Positions 1 through 12,142 of a stretch of DNA of 42,481 nucleotides are shown here, piece by piece (within the stretch, counting starts at the first letter, position 1; each line of letters begins with the position of its first letter). Made by a program: the position numbers and the translations under genes. The notes below the pieces were generated by a model that had not been told where the DNA came from, did not search any database, and saw nothing but the letters and a program-made list of their open reading frames with translations. This stretch comes from Pilasporangium apinafurcum (lineage: Eukaryota > Oomycota > Peronosporomycetes > Pythiales > Pythiaceae). The stretch is taken from positions 277,696-320,176 of the forward strand of contig BCKE01000014.1 in assembly GCA_001600495.1 (NCBI GenBank), written 5' to 3'.

Positions 1-502
1 GTACATATGTTTGGATGCTTGTTGCTCAACAACCACTAAGTCTATTTGAACACTGTTTGCATTATCCGCCACCAAATGTAAGCGACTTTCTTGCACCAAG
101 ATTGCACCCTCAAAGAAATATTTGCGGATCTTTTGGGTCAAGGAAGCCCCCAGAAATCCGGCGCCCTTGACTCGCGGATTGCTTGTTAAAAGTCTTTTTA
201 TAGTTGTGTACTATTTTATTTTGTCCTATCATTACTCAGGATGATTTTTGTAATGTTATTATTGGCTAAAAATATTATGAAGGAGTGATTGTCGTTCAAC
301 ATGAAGAAAGATCTCATTACGACAATTTGGCACACGCGGAGGAATTTTTGTGCGACGCTTCAAAGGTCGAAAATAGAAGGAAACGCGACGGAGAAGCAGG
401 TTCCTCCACGTGACTAACGAGCTTTCTCTTCTTTATGCAACTTTTATAAGTAGACACACAAGCAATCATACTCATACGATCGTCGTGAACGACTGAAAGA
501 AT
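1..502. other. 5' intergenic flank, no gene seen
   Basis: No reading frame with recognisable protein similarity was found on either strand. The stretch is AT-rich, most clearly around 200-290, and runs into the 5' end of the PX-ankyrin gene that starts at 503. It probably holds that gene's promoter and leader, but no core promoter element can be named with confidence. Confidence 0.5.
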
Positions 503-2401
503 ATGAGTTGGTTGCAGGTGTACAATATTTCTGTGCCGTACTACGACCTCCGCTCCGATGGAAAATATGTATTTCACATACAGCTGCAACGAAGAAGGAC
601 AGATAGAGTGAGCCTATCGTCAACAGCAGTGAACTACGACAACATCGAAGAAGAAACGCGAAGTGAGAGAGATGTTGCTGGTGGTGCAGACCAAACAGCA
701 CATATCACTGCGCTGCGTTCATATTCAGAATTTCGTGCGGTATGGAAAGAGCTGTTGGCAGCGACAAAGGTCTCCATTGCATCGTCTGCTCTTGCAACGG
801 CCAGCAAAGCTGCATTTGTGCGAAGAAATCGTCAGACGCATGGTCGAGCATCCAGAATGAATGATTTCCAGCGTGATTTAGCGTGGTTACAACAACAGGA
901 GGCATCGTCAACAAAAATGGACAACTCAGGTGCTGCAGGTAGAGCATGTCCATGCAGCGGTGGATGCTGCCCTTTCAGTCGCTTCTACTCATCTTTGAAA
1001 AGCTTCTCCTTTCCCTCCAAGCTCGTGATCAATCGCAACTCTCAGTCAACTTTGGAAGCCCGTCGTCAAGCACTAGAGACCTTCTTGTCCGATGTCCATG
1101 CGTTGTTTGATGGATTTCCAAGATCTTTTTTGCACAGCGTCGAATCCAATGAACGGTGTTTGGTACTTGACACGTTCGCATCATTTATCGGATGCAGCGA
1201 TGAATTGCGATCAATGGCAATATCGAGATCTCCACTTCGTGTGCCTGCGTGGAAAGAAGACTCTCGCGCACCCCGTGGCTATACTAATGGCGGTAATGTG
1301 ATTGTTCGAACGTCTATTTCGTTTTCAAATGATCATCGAAGCAATCAAGAACGAGAAAGCTCTTGTAGAACCTATGCTCCATGGCTCACACCGTGGTCAG
1401 AAATGGTTAATGAAGAAATCGACGACTACAACACAGAACATACAGATTCTTTTGGGAACGAAATGGAAACAGATAACAATAAGCAATATCGCAACAGTTC
1501 AGCGTATATACAAGAAAAAAATCGACCGTCGCGTTCCGTCTTGCCGAAGCTCCACATCCGCTCTGCAAAAGTGAACACAATTCGCTCATTCCTGGTGGAT
1601 TTTCGAGATCAGTTATTGACGCAATCGAGAACGACATTGAATCCGATTTCGGCTGATTCAGAGTTGAGCGAGGATCAACAATGGGAAGTTGCCTTGTACG
1701 TAGCCTGCCAGATCGGTCATGTGTATGCAGTGGAATCCATCCTCTTTCGCGGAACTAACTGTAGCGCAAGAGTCAAAGACGACACGACACCTTTACATGC
1801 AGCATGCCATGGTGGACACGTCGAGATTGTGGCTTTGCTCATACAGAACGATGCAGACGTAAATGCTAAGGATGTGAAAGGGATGACTCCCTTGTTGACC
1901 GCGGTCAATAATGGAAATATGGATGTCATCAATCTACTATTGAACGCGAATGCGAACGTAAACCTTTGCAATGTGGATAATTTTTCGGCTATTCATGTGG
2001 CAGTGGCTTCGCAATCGTTACCCATTCTCAGGCTCCTGCTGTCATATGATGCATTTGTCAATACTCCGAATTGTTTCAATGGTAAAACACCCCTGCACAT
2101 CGCCGCAGAGATTGGAAGTATCCCTATGTGCGAGCTGCTGCTCAAGAACGGCGCCAATGTTCATCAGTGCGATGGTCGTGGACTGGATGCTATTACAGTC
2201 TCAATGGCAAATGGCCATATTGCTGTCGCAGATTTTTGTCGGAACTATCAACGCAATTCCGTACGCGTCCCATTCAATCGAAATACCGAGATGTCGCCTT
2301 TTGGTCCATCGCAGCAATTACATGTTTCGACAGTAGGAACTGAAGACATTTCGGATATAGCAATTGTGTTGGAAGATGGTCATTCCTATGCAGTATTATA
2401 A
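503..2401 (+). CDS. PX domain-ankyrin repeat protein (copy 1)
   Basis: A single 632-codon open frame without introns. Residues 1 to about 210 form a PX-like phosphoinositide-binding module: a beta-strand start (MSWLQVYNISVP), the 'RSYSEFRAVWKEL' helix and the 'FPSK' segment, with a poorly conserved insert and a Cys cluster (CPCSGGCCPF) between them. Residues of about 395 to 590 hold roughly five ankyrin repeats (TPLHAACHGGHVEIVALLI, TPLLTAVNNGN, TPLHIAAEIGS). PX domains target proteins to endosomal membranes and ankyrin repeats bind partner proteins, so this is most likely a membrane-recruited adaptor; the cargo is unknown. The ATG at 503 was chosen because the paralogue at 19346 begins with the matching MSWV/L. 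Domain calls are from recalled family motifs. Confidence 0.85.
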   Translation: MSWLQVYNISVPYYDLRSDGKYVFHIQLQRRRTDRVSLSSTAVNYDNIEEETRSERDVAGGADQTAHITALRSYSEFRAVWKELLAATKVSIASSALATASKAAFVRRNRQTHGRASRMNDFQRDLAWLQQQEASSTKMDNSGAAGRACPCSGGCCPFSRFYSSLKSFSFPSKLVINRNSQSTLEARRQALETFLSDVHALFDGFPRSFLHSVESNERCLVLDTFASFIGCSDELRSMAISRSPLRVPAWKEDSRAPRGYTNGGNVIVRTSISFSNDHRSNQERESSCRTYAPWLTPWSEMVNEEIDDYNTEHTDSFGNEMETDNNKQYRNSSAYIQEKNRPSRSVLPKLHIRSAKVNTIRSFLVDFRDQLLTQSRTTLNPISADSELSEDQQWEVALYVACQIGHVYAVESILFRGTNCSARVKDDTTPLHAACHGGHVEIVALLIQNDADVNAKDVKGMTPLLTAVNNGNMDVINLLLNANANVNLCNVDNFSAIHVAVASQSLPILRLLLSYDAFVNTPNCFNGKTPLHIAAEIGSIPMCELLLKNGANVHQCDGRGLDAITVSMANGHIAVADFCRNYQRNSVRVPFNRNTEMSPFGPSQQLHVSTVGTEDISDIAIVLEDGHSYAVL

Positions 2402-2660
2402 CCTTGAAGAGATCATGTGACATATCAAAGTACCTCAGGGAGGAGCTCCTGCTTTTATTTGGGTCTGACTCAATGAACAAAAGCTAAGACTAAACAACCG
2501 CAGAGTAGATATCTCCTCCACCTGGACTCACCAAGTCCAGGAGAATAGGTGTTCATTCTTGAGAAAGATACTTCTGCTGTGATCATTACTTTCCTTTTGC
2601 ACCGATAATACCGCGCCACACTTTCTGGGCAATCACTTTGATTTTCTACACACACATAAT
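2395..2660 (-). mobile_element. 3' fragment of a TnpB/Fanzor-like element (copy B)
   Basis: Read on the minus strand, this stretch matches the relic at 24840-24990 over its coding end and the following non-coding sequence. Both copies share the KNEHL-encoding segment, then a Leu/Cys-rich stretch, then the palindrome AGGAGCTCCT and a GAGGTACTTTG(A/G)TAT block. This copy carries an extra segment that forms a perfect hairpin (8-bp arms at 2521-2528 and 2534-2541). The RuvC-type DRD signature of the other copy is eroded here to NDHSRSIFLKN. Stops and frame changes make it non-functional. It directly abuts the stop codon of the upstream PX-ankyrin gene, so it may form part of that gene's 3' UTR. 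Confidence 0.6.
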
Positions 2661-3027
2661 TTACTCAGACATGTACTGTTATCGCTTCGCATCCGTTATT
2701 AAAAAGAAGAATGACGCTGAAAAGAGCTCACTGCGGATAATTGAACACAAGCTCCTGCTTCTGTTGATGTGGATCTGTTCACTTCAAACAAACACGCCAA
2801 AGTGTATCCTACCGATAGGAGAAATGGAAGCAAGTTGCTCTTTTAATAGATGCAGACTGCTAACTCGCCCAATTGACCAGTTTTGAACGGTTATCACGAT
2901 AAAGACTCAGTTCGCTAATCAAGAAAGTATCGGTTTCATTTTATCTATTGCATGTACTTCGCAAGTTTTGGTCTTCTCATAGCACCTCCTCATTGACGAC
3001 GACCCTCGTGAAGGTCTTGGAGCAACC
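2661..3027. other. Intergenic, no gene seen
   Basis: No supported coding sequence. The stretch lies between the transposon fragment and the NTPase gene and presumably holds the promoter of the latter. The sequence just before the start codon (ACCATGG at about 3025) is a good translation start context. Confidence 0.45.
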
Positions 3028-6000
3028 ATGGATCGACCAGATAGAATTATAAATGGTGTCGGATCTACTTCCACGAGTGCCAATACGTCCAATGCATCCA
3101 CTTCAATGGTCAATGGAGAATGTTTCGACTCCATTTCATATCTCGAGAGTGCGTTCCACCACGGATTCATGCGTACGCGGCTGAAAACGAGCGACTTTGT
3201 CTATCACGAGAACCCTCGCCTGACGCGGGAGCTTGATGACTTTTGTGACGTGGATTCGATGCATCAGCCGAAAGGACCGATCATTCTCCTCGGCGAGAGT
3301 GGGGCGGGCAAAACAGCGTTTCTTGCGAATTGGATCGTGCGACGAAAAAAAATGTTCCAGAGCTGGCAATCTGCCTACCCAGAGTTCCTGTTTACACATG
3401 TCGTTGGTTGTACCCGACAGTCGTGCCTTGTCTCGAGTCTCCTGGAACGCCTTTTGAGAGAGATTAAGGAATTCTTTGAGCTGAACAAAGAAATACCAGA
3501 CGTCGAAGAGCGTTTGAGTTGGCAGTTCCCGCGGTTTTTGGAGGCAGCTTCCAAGAAGGGACGAGTAATCCTAATCATTGATGGCTTACAGAGACTTCGA
3601 ACAAACGACGGAGAAAGCATTCTTAAATGGGTGCCGCTAGCTTTTCCATCTAATGTTCGTATTATTTTCACTGGAACTGTGAATTATCCCTCGTCCAAGT
3701 TTATCACTCCTGATGCTCCAGCACTGGCGAGTTACGAAAAGTCTACTGGAGGAGATCATCATGAGAAAGTGAGTTTAAACGCACAGATGATTGAGCGTAT
3801 TAAGGTATCTAAAACTTTCTTGACATTTCGAATTAGTTGCGAAAGATACCAGTATTTTGTCTCACTTCTGTACCATGTCTAGCTGGAAGCAAATCGCCGT
3901 AATTGGACTTTAGTACATATGACACCCCTATCGGAACTTGATCGGCACAAAATCATTAAGAAGTTTTTGCACAAATACCATCCGAACCGTTCAGAGATGG
4001 AGCGAGCCTCAAGTATAGCTGCAATTTCCCAGAAGAGTACCGTTCCGATGTCAAGACCTTCGCTGCAACTCTTTGAGATTCAACAAAAAGCTATCACGAC
4101 TGTTTCAATGTGTTCGAGCCCACACTTCATCAAGATATTTCTCTCGTCCTTATTGTGGGCTGTGAATGAAGAATTCGATATTCACACGGTCTTTGAAAGC
4201 TGGTTGAGTGCGGATAGTCTAGGACAATTGATCGAAGCGATCTTGCGTAGTATGGAACTGGGATACACCCCAACAAATCAAGCCACTGAAGATGCCAAAC
4301 AATTTCTTGAAGAAAATGGCTATTCCAATTTGCGGACATACATTCCATCGTTACGGCGAAGAACTCGTACTGATAAGTCTCTATTAGAACGAAGCCACTC
4401 CCTCGAATCAGGTGCCGAGGAGCTGCAGCTTTTGAGGGAAAGTGCACTTACAGCAGATAGTCCTGTCACCTCGTCTGAGATCGAACTGAAATACGACAAT
4501 GTTCGTCGCAGGAGCACCGACGCAAAGGTAAACGATGGCAACCACTCAAGAAGAAATTCGATCCATAGAGCCGGTAGTGCGTATGAAACGGAAGAAGGAT
4601 TTGTCAAGATGACAGGACGACCGGCAACAAGTATTCTTCAGTCTACTACTAACGGGACTACGCCATCCTCATCTTCCGGATTCAATCGATTTACCTTATC
4701 TGGAGATGTTGAAATGAAACACCACGACCCTACCAATCCAACTCGAAGTTCACACGATATCCCAGCATATTTATCGGGCGGCCGCTACGCGCTCCCGCTT
4801 AAAAATCTTCTTGGTCGCGCGTTGTGTTTGCTGTTTGTATGTCGGCATGGGATGCTGATCAATGAACTTCGTTTCGTATTAAATGCAGTAGTGACTGAAG
4901 CCAGCAATGAAAAGAAAGAGAAATACCATGTATTCCGCAAAGCGTCTTTCACACGTGACAAAAAAATCTCACAGGAACCATTGACAGCATTTTCTGAAGA
5001 CGAGTGGAAGGCACTTTTGCGAGCTTTGAAGCCCTTGGGGGTCCTTTTTGTTCAAGACGTCGTGGTCCTACCAATCTGTAATGAGATCTTACGTGATATT
5101 GTATGGTGGCGGTATATTGGAAGTGAACAAGTAGAGCAGCAATATCATCAGTGGATGATTCGTTTTTTCCGACTTCATCCGACAACATTCCGCCGAGTTG
5201 AGGAGTTACCGTGGCATTTGAAACGATGCTACCAATGGGATGGTCTACGCAACGTTCTTGTGAATCTATCCATGTTTGAACTGCTGTATACAGCGAATTA
5301 TAAGCGGGAGCTCTTTGGCTACTGGAAAACACTCACAGATGGTCCATTGCTGATATATAACCCCTCTCTTGTAGCGACAACTGACACCCCAGCTTATGCG
5401 GTAACATTTGATATTGTACGAGAATATGGGAAAAACATCGAAGATTGGTATAGAACCGTCCGGCCACCAACTAAAGTGTTTACTCCGATCATCCAGCTAG
5501 TGACCAAGTTCATGTTCGAGTTTTCGCTGTACTATCAAGGCTGCATGCCTCAGTTTTCCCACGCTCCATTCGATTTGACAAGATTGTATCAAGATGGATT
5601 CTCCTTTATTGAGGATTTACCACATGTACAATCTTCAAATTCGACTACAGCCGTCAATGCCAATCCACTTTCGGGCTCCACAAGCACAGCAATAGTGTCT
5701 TCCATAAATCCTATGGCTTCATCTACGAATTCCACTTTGATGGCAGCTATCGATTCCTTTTGGACAATTTCTCAAGGCAATGTGTCTAATGTCACTTCCA
5801 AGGAGAAAGAAGGCAGTGGCAATTGGTTCTTCTTCTACCAACGATGGATTTGGATTCAGTTCCCATGGCTGGCACTGAGCAAAGAAATTCTCATACGCGA
5901 ACCAACTATGACGACCGTCCCTGTTGCTGGAACAGCCGGTCGCAACAATCAGCAGACTAATAACCCTTTCACATCCACTGGAATAGCTACTGATAGTAGC

Positions 6001-8463
6001 TCTTTTGGAATGTCAGCATCTCCCGATCGACTTGATGCGGCAGAAGAAGAGCAACAGCGTGCTAACCAGGATGACGAGTTAATGGGCAATCTCTCGTCCC
6101 CGCATAGTCAGTGTAACTCTCGTACAGTTCATTTTGACGCACGATTTTGGGACGTTAAAAAGAGCATGGTTGATAGCTCTAATCAGAATAAACGAAAAGG
6201 GATCATGAGCTCGGCGAAGATAGCAGCTGTGCAGAATTCGAGTATTCTCTCATCTACTCCAAATCTAATGTCGGCAGATGTAATCTATCCTGAGAATCTC
6301 TTTCGCAAGAAGACGGCGTATACAGCTGTCAAAAATGTACTTAGTTCATCTGTGAGAGCACTTCCTACAGCAATTTTGAACGCTTCAGGTTCCTTACCTG
6401 CACTTCCGGAAGATATGGCTACTAATGCTGAACATTCGGATACGTTTCTTACAGATGTACCGACAGGAAACAACAATTATTTCTCTTCGGCTGGATTGAC
6501 TGTGAAAATCGATACGTCCATGGATCAAGCAAAAGGTGGTCAGACCAGCCTCATGACTAAAGATCTCGTGCTGGAACACTTGGGTGTGAACGACAACATT
6601 ACGTCGCTCTCTACAGCATTTGGACTGCCAGCTCATTTCCAAGACTACCCCCAATCTGAGTGGGATTTGCAGAAATCGTACAACCACAAAGTTGTTTTAA
6701 AGCTTCAAACATTGTATGATAACCTTAAAATGGAAGTGCATAAGAAGCAGTCTCAACTTCACTCCATCAAACAAAAGATTAAAGAAACCAAGAAGCGCTA
6801 TGACTTTATGATGAGTGAATCTGAAATGGCGCGAGTGGCTATGGACGAAATGAGTTCACGAATGGAGAAGATCGAGCAAATGTCGAAGAATATCGACAAA
6901 CAGGAGAAGAATCACCGCAAGCTGATTCGAGGTTGTGAGATGTTCCCTGCCTGTGATCCATCACACTTTGATGCTATCAAGAAGGAGCTGAGACTCTTGC
7001 GAATGAAGCTAAAAGACTTAACGGAGGAGAAGAAAGTACTGCAAATCAAGAAAAGCCACCTATACACGAAGGAGCTTCCTGTGTTGCGGAAAGCCATTGA
7101 AAAAAGTAAACAGTTACTCAGTGCTGTTGTAGAAAGATTGATCAAAGCACGCGAGAAAATGATGCATGAGCATATTTCGACGGATAAACTCTATCAACAT
7201 CGACTCGAAATGATAGAAACCCTTCATAGCACTACTGCGACAACAGCGGATGAAAGCCAACAGCGAGAGACGACAAGCGTCCCAGATCAACTTACTGGAA
7301 GTACAAACACTCCATCTCTGGCCGCAAAAGTGGCGTTACAACAGTGCGAATCCATGTGTGAGAAAATTCAGAAAGCCACTGGATACACGAAACTGGAGCA
7401 GATTTACCAAAAATTCGTTAGTCGTGAAGAGCTCAACCGAAGCTTTGAAGAACAGGCAAAAGCATACGAAACACGTCTGAAGCAGATTAAATTGGGGCAA
7501 GCAGAGCTTGAACATCAGTTACAAACGCTGGAGTTATCAAACGCCACAGCTTTAAGCGATGATCCGCGTACATTGGAAGAGAAAGTACGCGTGGCGGAAG
7601 TGGAGTTGGCACGCGTTGAGCGAACCCAGAATAATTTGCTAACGACCTCAAAGGAAGTAATTGCCGGCGCAGCTCGTATTGTGAAACTGATCGGTATCAC
7701 GTCATGCCAAAATCCACATCATAACGCTATTCCAGTACTAAAGTTGTGGCCACCCCCTGTGGGAGTTCAGGACGGAAGCAACAACCTAACCTCCGAATTT
7801 GAAACGTTAGAGCCGAATGCTATTGCCGCACTTTTACAAATATGTCAAGATCGAGCAATGCTGATGATCGATGCTGTACGTAAACTATGGGGTGCTATGC
7901 ATTTATTGCCTTTCGACCTTGTCAATCATCTATGTTTTGTGTTATAAACAGGTTGAAGGTGGAAGAGGCGACCCCGATTCCAATTTCGCATTGGTAAGTG
8001 ATGTTTTTAAGATCGCGAACGTGATATGACTACATTCGATACTAATGTGGCAATGAAAATCATCTTATAGGCATATGATACTTCATTAGGTTTGCTCAGT
8101 CCAAAGACAGTCAGAGGCGAAGACAAGCCACTACCAAAACCATCCAAGGTAAAAAAACCTCATCATAATAGCATCGGTAGTAATACGGACAAGAAAGAGC
8201 GCAATGGCTTCGATCGTGGATCTGTGCCTCCCATGTCCTTGACTAACGCACTTGGTCCAGATATTAAACACGGAGCTCCTGAGATGGAAATAGATGATGA
8301 AGAGGAAAATGAAGACGATGTGATGACTCGAGAAAACATCAAAACCGTAAGCAAAAACAAAATCATACAAAAGAAACGAGTGCCAAACAGCTACAATACC
8401 TCTGTGACCGCCATCAACTCCCTTAGTAGCACCAACAGCATCCACCATCTCGATATGGAGTAA
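3028..8463 (+). CDS. Large P-loop NTPase (NPHP3/TTC41-like NACHT type) with coiled coils
   Basis: Four exons: 3028-3804, 3883-7875, 7952-7993 and 8071-8463, all joined in phase 0, giving about 1734 residues. The N-terminal domain has a Walker A motif (GESGAGKT, residues 89-96), a Walker B strand (VILIIDG, from about 180) and an upstream 'HVVGCTRQS' strand, as in nephrocystin-3/TTC41-type STAND NTPases. A low-complexity Ser/Thr-rich linker and an alpha-helical region follow. Two long charged heptad segments (about 1185-1375 and 1410-1525) should form coiled coils. The tail is acidic then basic (EIDDEEENEDD). No TPR or WD repeats were recognised, unlike the animal relatives. The likely role is a nucleotide-switched scaffold; a ciliary role would be an inference from NPHP3. 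Function is not established. Confidence 0.75.
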
Positions 8464-8657
8464 CAAAAGACACAAGCATCAAAAAATGTAGCCATCCTTT
8501 ATTTGAGTGGACCACATAAAATTTTGTTCCAGAAGTGAGCGATGAATAAGTAACGTTTAGACAAAGAGCACTTCATATTGCTACTTCTGGAACTTTGAAG
8601 GGGAGGAATTCATATCCAAAGCGCAAGAGTAAGATCGAGGAAGAACGAGGCCAAGCA

Positions 8658-9820
8658 ATGTCTGACGAAGCAGGAGCTACAGCTGCCCACCGATCGCAGG
8701 TGAAGCTACCAGAAGAGGTCGTAACCCACCCACTGGTGCTGCTAAGTATCGTTGACCACTACAATCGTGTCGCAAAAGACACGAGCAAACGTGTCGTTGG
8801 CGTACTGCTCGGCTCCACTTTCCAGGGCAAATGCGATATCACGAATTCGTTTGCTGTGCCCTTTGACGAAGATCTGCGCAACCCCGGTATTTGGTATCTC
8901 GATCATGATTACTTGGAGAGCATGTACCTCATGTTCAAGAAAATCAATGGTACGTAAGATATTGTTTCTATTTATCTATATTGCGAAAAGCTGCACACTG
9001 ACTGGGCTCTTTGGGTTGCATGTTGTGGCTATCAAATAGCCAAGGAGCGCATTGTGGGGTTCTACAGCACGGGACCAAAGATCCGCAAAGCCGATTTGGA
9101 TATTGACGATCTGTTCCGTCGCTACTGTCCGAACCCGGTGTTGGTGATTTGCGATGTGCGGCCAAACGTCGAAGGATTACCGACGACTGCGTATGGATCG
9201 ATCGAAGAAGTGGAGGAAGACGGAAAAGCGTTTAAGCGCACATTCAAGCACATCAAGTCGACTGTGGGTGCCTACGAAGCCGAGGAAGTGGGTGTGGAGC
9301 ATTTACTGCGTGATATTAACGACCCTTCCGTGAGTTCGCTGGCGGGGCAGGTAAAACATAAGATGACGGCGCTTGCGGGTTTGAAAGAACGACTGGAGGA
9401 GATGAAAACGTACCTCGAAAACGTTGTTGAAGGACGACTACCACCGAACCATCAGATCATTTACAACATGCAAACGATTTTCAATCTACTGCCGAACTTG
9501 AACGTCGATTCGCTCGTGCGCTCAATGTTTGTGAAGACGAATGACATGCACTTTGTACGTGTCTACAGCCTGGTCTTATTGATGTAGTTAGGTTGTCTGA
9601 TTTCTTGATCTTATGATTCTGTGTGTAGGTGATTTATTTATCTTCGCTGATCCGTTGTACCATTGCACTGCACAATCTGGTGAATAACAAGATCAAATAC
9701 AAGGAACTGGAAGATCTGGGCTATGGCGTGAAGAAAGAAGAGAAGAAGGATGCCGCTGTCGCAGCAACTGCCACTGACAAGAATGCGACAAAGGACAAGA
9801 AGAACGAGAAAGCGCCATAG
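8658..9820 (+). CDS. RPN8: 26S proteasome regulatory subunit RPN8 (PSMD7)
   Basis: Three exons: 8658-8949, 9040-9554 and 9629-9820, giving 332 residues against about 324 in animals. It is a lid component of the 19S regulatory particle and partners the deubiquitinase RPN11. The MPN domain starts at [16 protein letters not shown] and continues through [20 protein letters not shown] and [12 protein letters not shown]. The metal-binding HxH of active JAMM enzymes is absent (GFYSTGPKI instead), as expected for the inactive RPN8 partner. The C-terminal part has [19 protein letters not shown] and [11 protein letters not shown], then a Lys/Glu-rich tail. An in-frame ATG exists at 8595, but the ATG at 8658 gives the usual family length. 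Intron 1 splits an Ala codon (G|CC); intron 2 is phase 0. Confidence 0.95.
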
Positions 9821-10073
9821 ATACCCTCTGGATTAGAAAAAGAGAAAAACGCTCAGAACAACCCATAAATTGCTGAGAGCGAAGCGAACCATGCAAGTTC
9901 TAAAGCCAAAGAAACGAAAAGAAATAAAAAAAGACAACCGCATATGGATTATTCATTCCACATGCACTCTTCCCCTGCCGCTTGATTATTGGACTTGAGG
10001 TATGCCTTGCTGTGATTGTGTTCATTTCTTTTCTTTATCTATGTATTGCCAGTATTCACGACCAACTCGTGAC
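9821..10073. other. Convergent 3' intergenic region
   Basis: 253 bases between the stop codons of RPN8 and the mannosidase gene, which point towards each other. It must hold both 3' ends. An AT-rich stretch with AAATAAAAAA at about 9921-9930 could serve as an RPN8 polyadenylation signal. Confidence 0.4.
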
Positions 10074-12010
10074 TTACCGACGAATCCGAATGGGATGAGC
10101 TTCGGTGTTGAAGACGTATTCATCCAACGGAATCAAGCTCTCCGGAGCTTGCAACAAGTAATGATATTTGAGTGTCTCAGCCAAGAAAAAGCTCTCCATT
10201 TTGTTCTCAGTGCGTGGTGGAATCTCCCGGACGTCCATCACTGCTCCATATCCATGCTTAGTCTTGGCGTACATCTCAATCGCCTGGAAGATCTCCCACC
10301 CTTGTTGGCGATATTTATCGTCCTTGGTCACTCGGTAGAGATAGAACAAACTTTCGATCGTCTCGGGACGGAGTCGATATTTGCCATCAGAGACTTTCAT
10401 ATTTGGAAACGAGACGATATCGGGAGAGAGCTTTGTCGGCTGGCGTTGATACATCTGGTAGCATGTTTCCATGAGCTTCTTTGCTAGGTCCAGGTGTTTG
10501 GCATTCTTGGCGTGATCATCTTTTTCAGCGAGTGTGCCCAGTGCCAACAAGCCAGGAACAAAGCACAGTAAGTGGTCCATCCGTTTGATCCCCTGAACAT
10601 ACGACAAAAGAACAAATTTTATAAGTTTTCAATGACAATTGCCGGAACATTCATTCACATGAGGACATAAACTTACCGCCAGCGAAGGCACACGCAGTTC
10701 TTGGAGAAAGTAAAGGTCATCCGACTGAGAATAATACAATAAATGCTCCTCCAGTCCACGCACGGCATCATCATAGAGCCGTCGCAGGTATGCGTCCTCG
10801 GTGCGTTTTCCGCTGTAAATGTACACTTTCAATAAATATTCGTAAAAGGAATCACCGAGAGCACCGAGTGTGATGGTCGTGGATTTCGTGGAGAATTTTC
10901 CTGTCGACGAATCAAAATGCACAGGGAACAGTCCAGTGTGCTGGAATGAGCCTTCTCGCTCCACAATCTTGTAAAATGCGTCGCCCTAAATCGAAAGCAA
11001 GTCAATTATCTACTGTGTTCTTCATCAGAGGTAATAAAAAGCTGCAAACATGAATTACATACCATCGTGGCATACTTTCCATCACCAGTGACGTCCGAAA
11101 GGTAGCGCATCTCCAACTGTAGTGTACCGACGTCAGCGATATGCGCACGAAATTGCGACCAGCTCGCAAACGATTTTTGCAGCGTGTACGGATTAAATTG
11201 CGTGTAAAACACACCCTCACTCTCTTCATACGCCGGTAGTAGCATATCCACGAGTTCTTTGGCTTTATCGAGAAAGGCTTTGTCCTGTGACAGGTCGTAG
11301 GCACTCAGCAACCCACCGACTTCGCGGATGATGGTCTCAAACACAGAGACCGATCTCCCGTCTTGCCCCAAATGGTCAAAGTGTAGTTCATTCGCGACAT
11401 AATCGCGTGCACGCGAAAATTCGTCATTGAGGTCCATGATCCAGAGCGTATCCAGTGCATCAACCAGCGAACAGGCGATGTCACCCCACACGTTCTGGAT
11501 ACGCGTACCGTCTTTCGGATCGACTTCGTCACCACCAAACGCGTGTTCTTCGTAGTTTCCCCACGCAAATTTCATGGCTTTACGGACCGCAAGTCGTCGC
11601 TCTTCCTGTATTGCTTCAGAGATGCTGTTGGTAGCAGCAGTGATAGTTGTAGTAGTGGTGGTCGTGATAATAGCTTCATCAATATCTGATTGTTTTGCAG
11701 TATCAGCATCTTCGACCACTGGCACGCGGATATGTGGTAACTTCTTTGACAGCATGTATTTGTTGTCGCCCTGTGTATCGGGATTGTTATTAGCAATAAA
11801 ATCGTCGCGCTGAGTGGTACCACCTTGCAAATGGCTGATCTGCGTAGGTAGGGAGCCCATAGAGGTTGTCAAGATGGTGTACTGCATCCATACAAATGCA
11901 CACAACACCAGCGCGAGCACCCCCAGTGCCCGTCGACGCCATGTCCGCGGCTGTGTGGAAACAAATGATCGCTTTTTGGGACCACCACTGCTGCTGTAGA
12001 TCGGCAGCAT
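10074..12010 (-). CDS. Mannosyl-oligosaccharide 1,2-alpha-mannosidase (GH47)
   Basis: Three exons read on the minus strand: 12010-11063, 10985-10677 and 10592-10074, all phase 0, giving 591 residues. The enzyme removes alpha-1,2-linked mannose from N-glycans in the ER or Golgi. It is a type II membrane protein: a short cytosolic N-terminus with basic residues, one hydrophobic segment (about 29-50, ALGVLALVLCAFVWMQY), a Thr-rich stem, then the catalytic domain. GH47 hallmarks appear in order: SLVDALDTLWIM, SVFETIIREVGGLLSAY, TLGALGDSFYEYLLK, MDHLLCFVPGLLALG, RPETIESLFYLYR and the C-terminal FNTEAHP that supplies the calcium-binding Thr. Length and motif order indicate a complete enzyme. Whether it is the ER or Golgi type cannot be told from the sequence alone. 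Confidence 0.95.
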
Positions 12011-12142
12011 CTTCCACTGTGCTCTTGGGGAGCAATGAACTGTTGAGACTACTATTTAAAGGCTGACTGACGTATTTTTCGGTTCATGTTGGATCACCAG
12101 AATCAGATCTGAGGAGATGCGCCAATGCAGTTACCAGCACGC

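Noticed and set aside
8595-8657. Upstream in-frame ATG adding 21 residues to RPN8
   Set aside because: The extra residues are basic and low complexity, have no counterpart in the family, and the ATG at 8658 gives the normal length.
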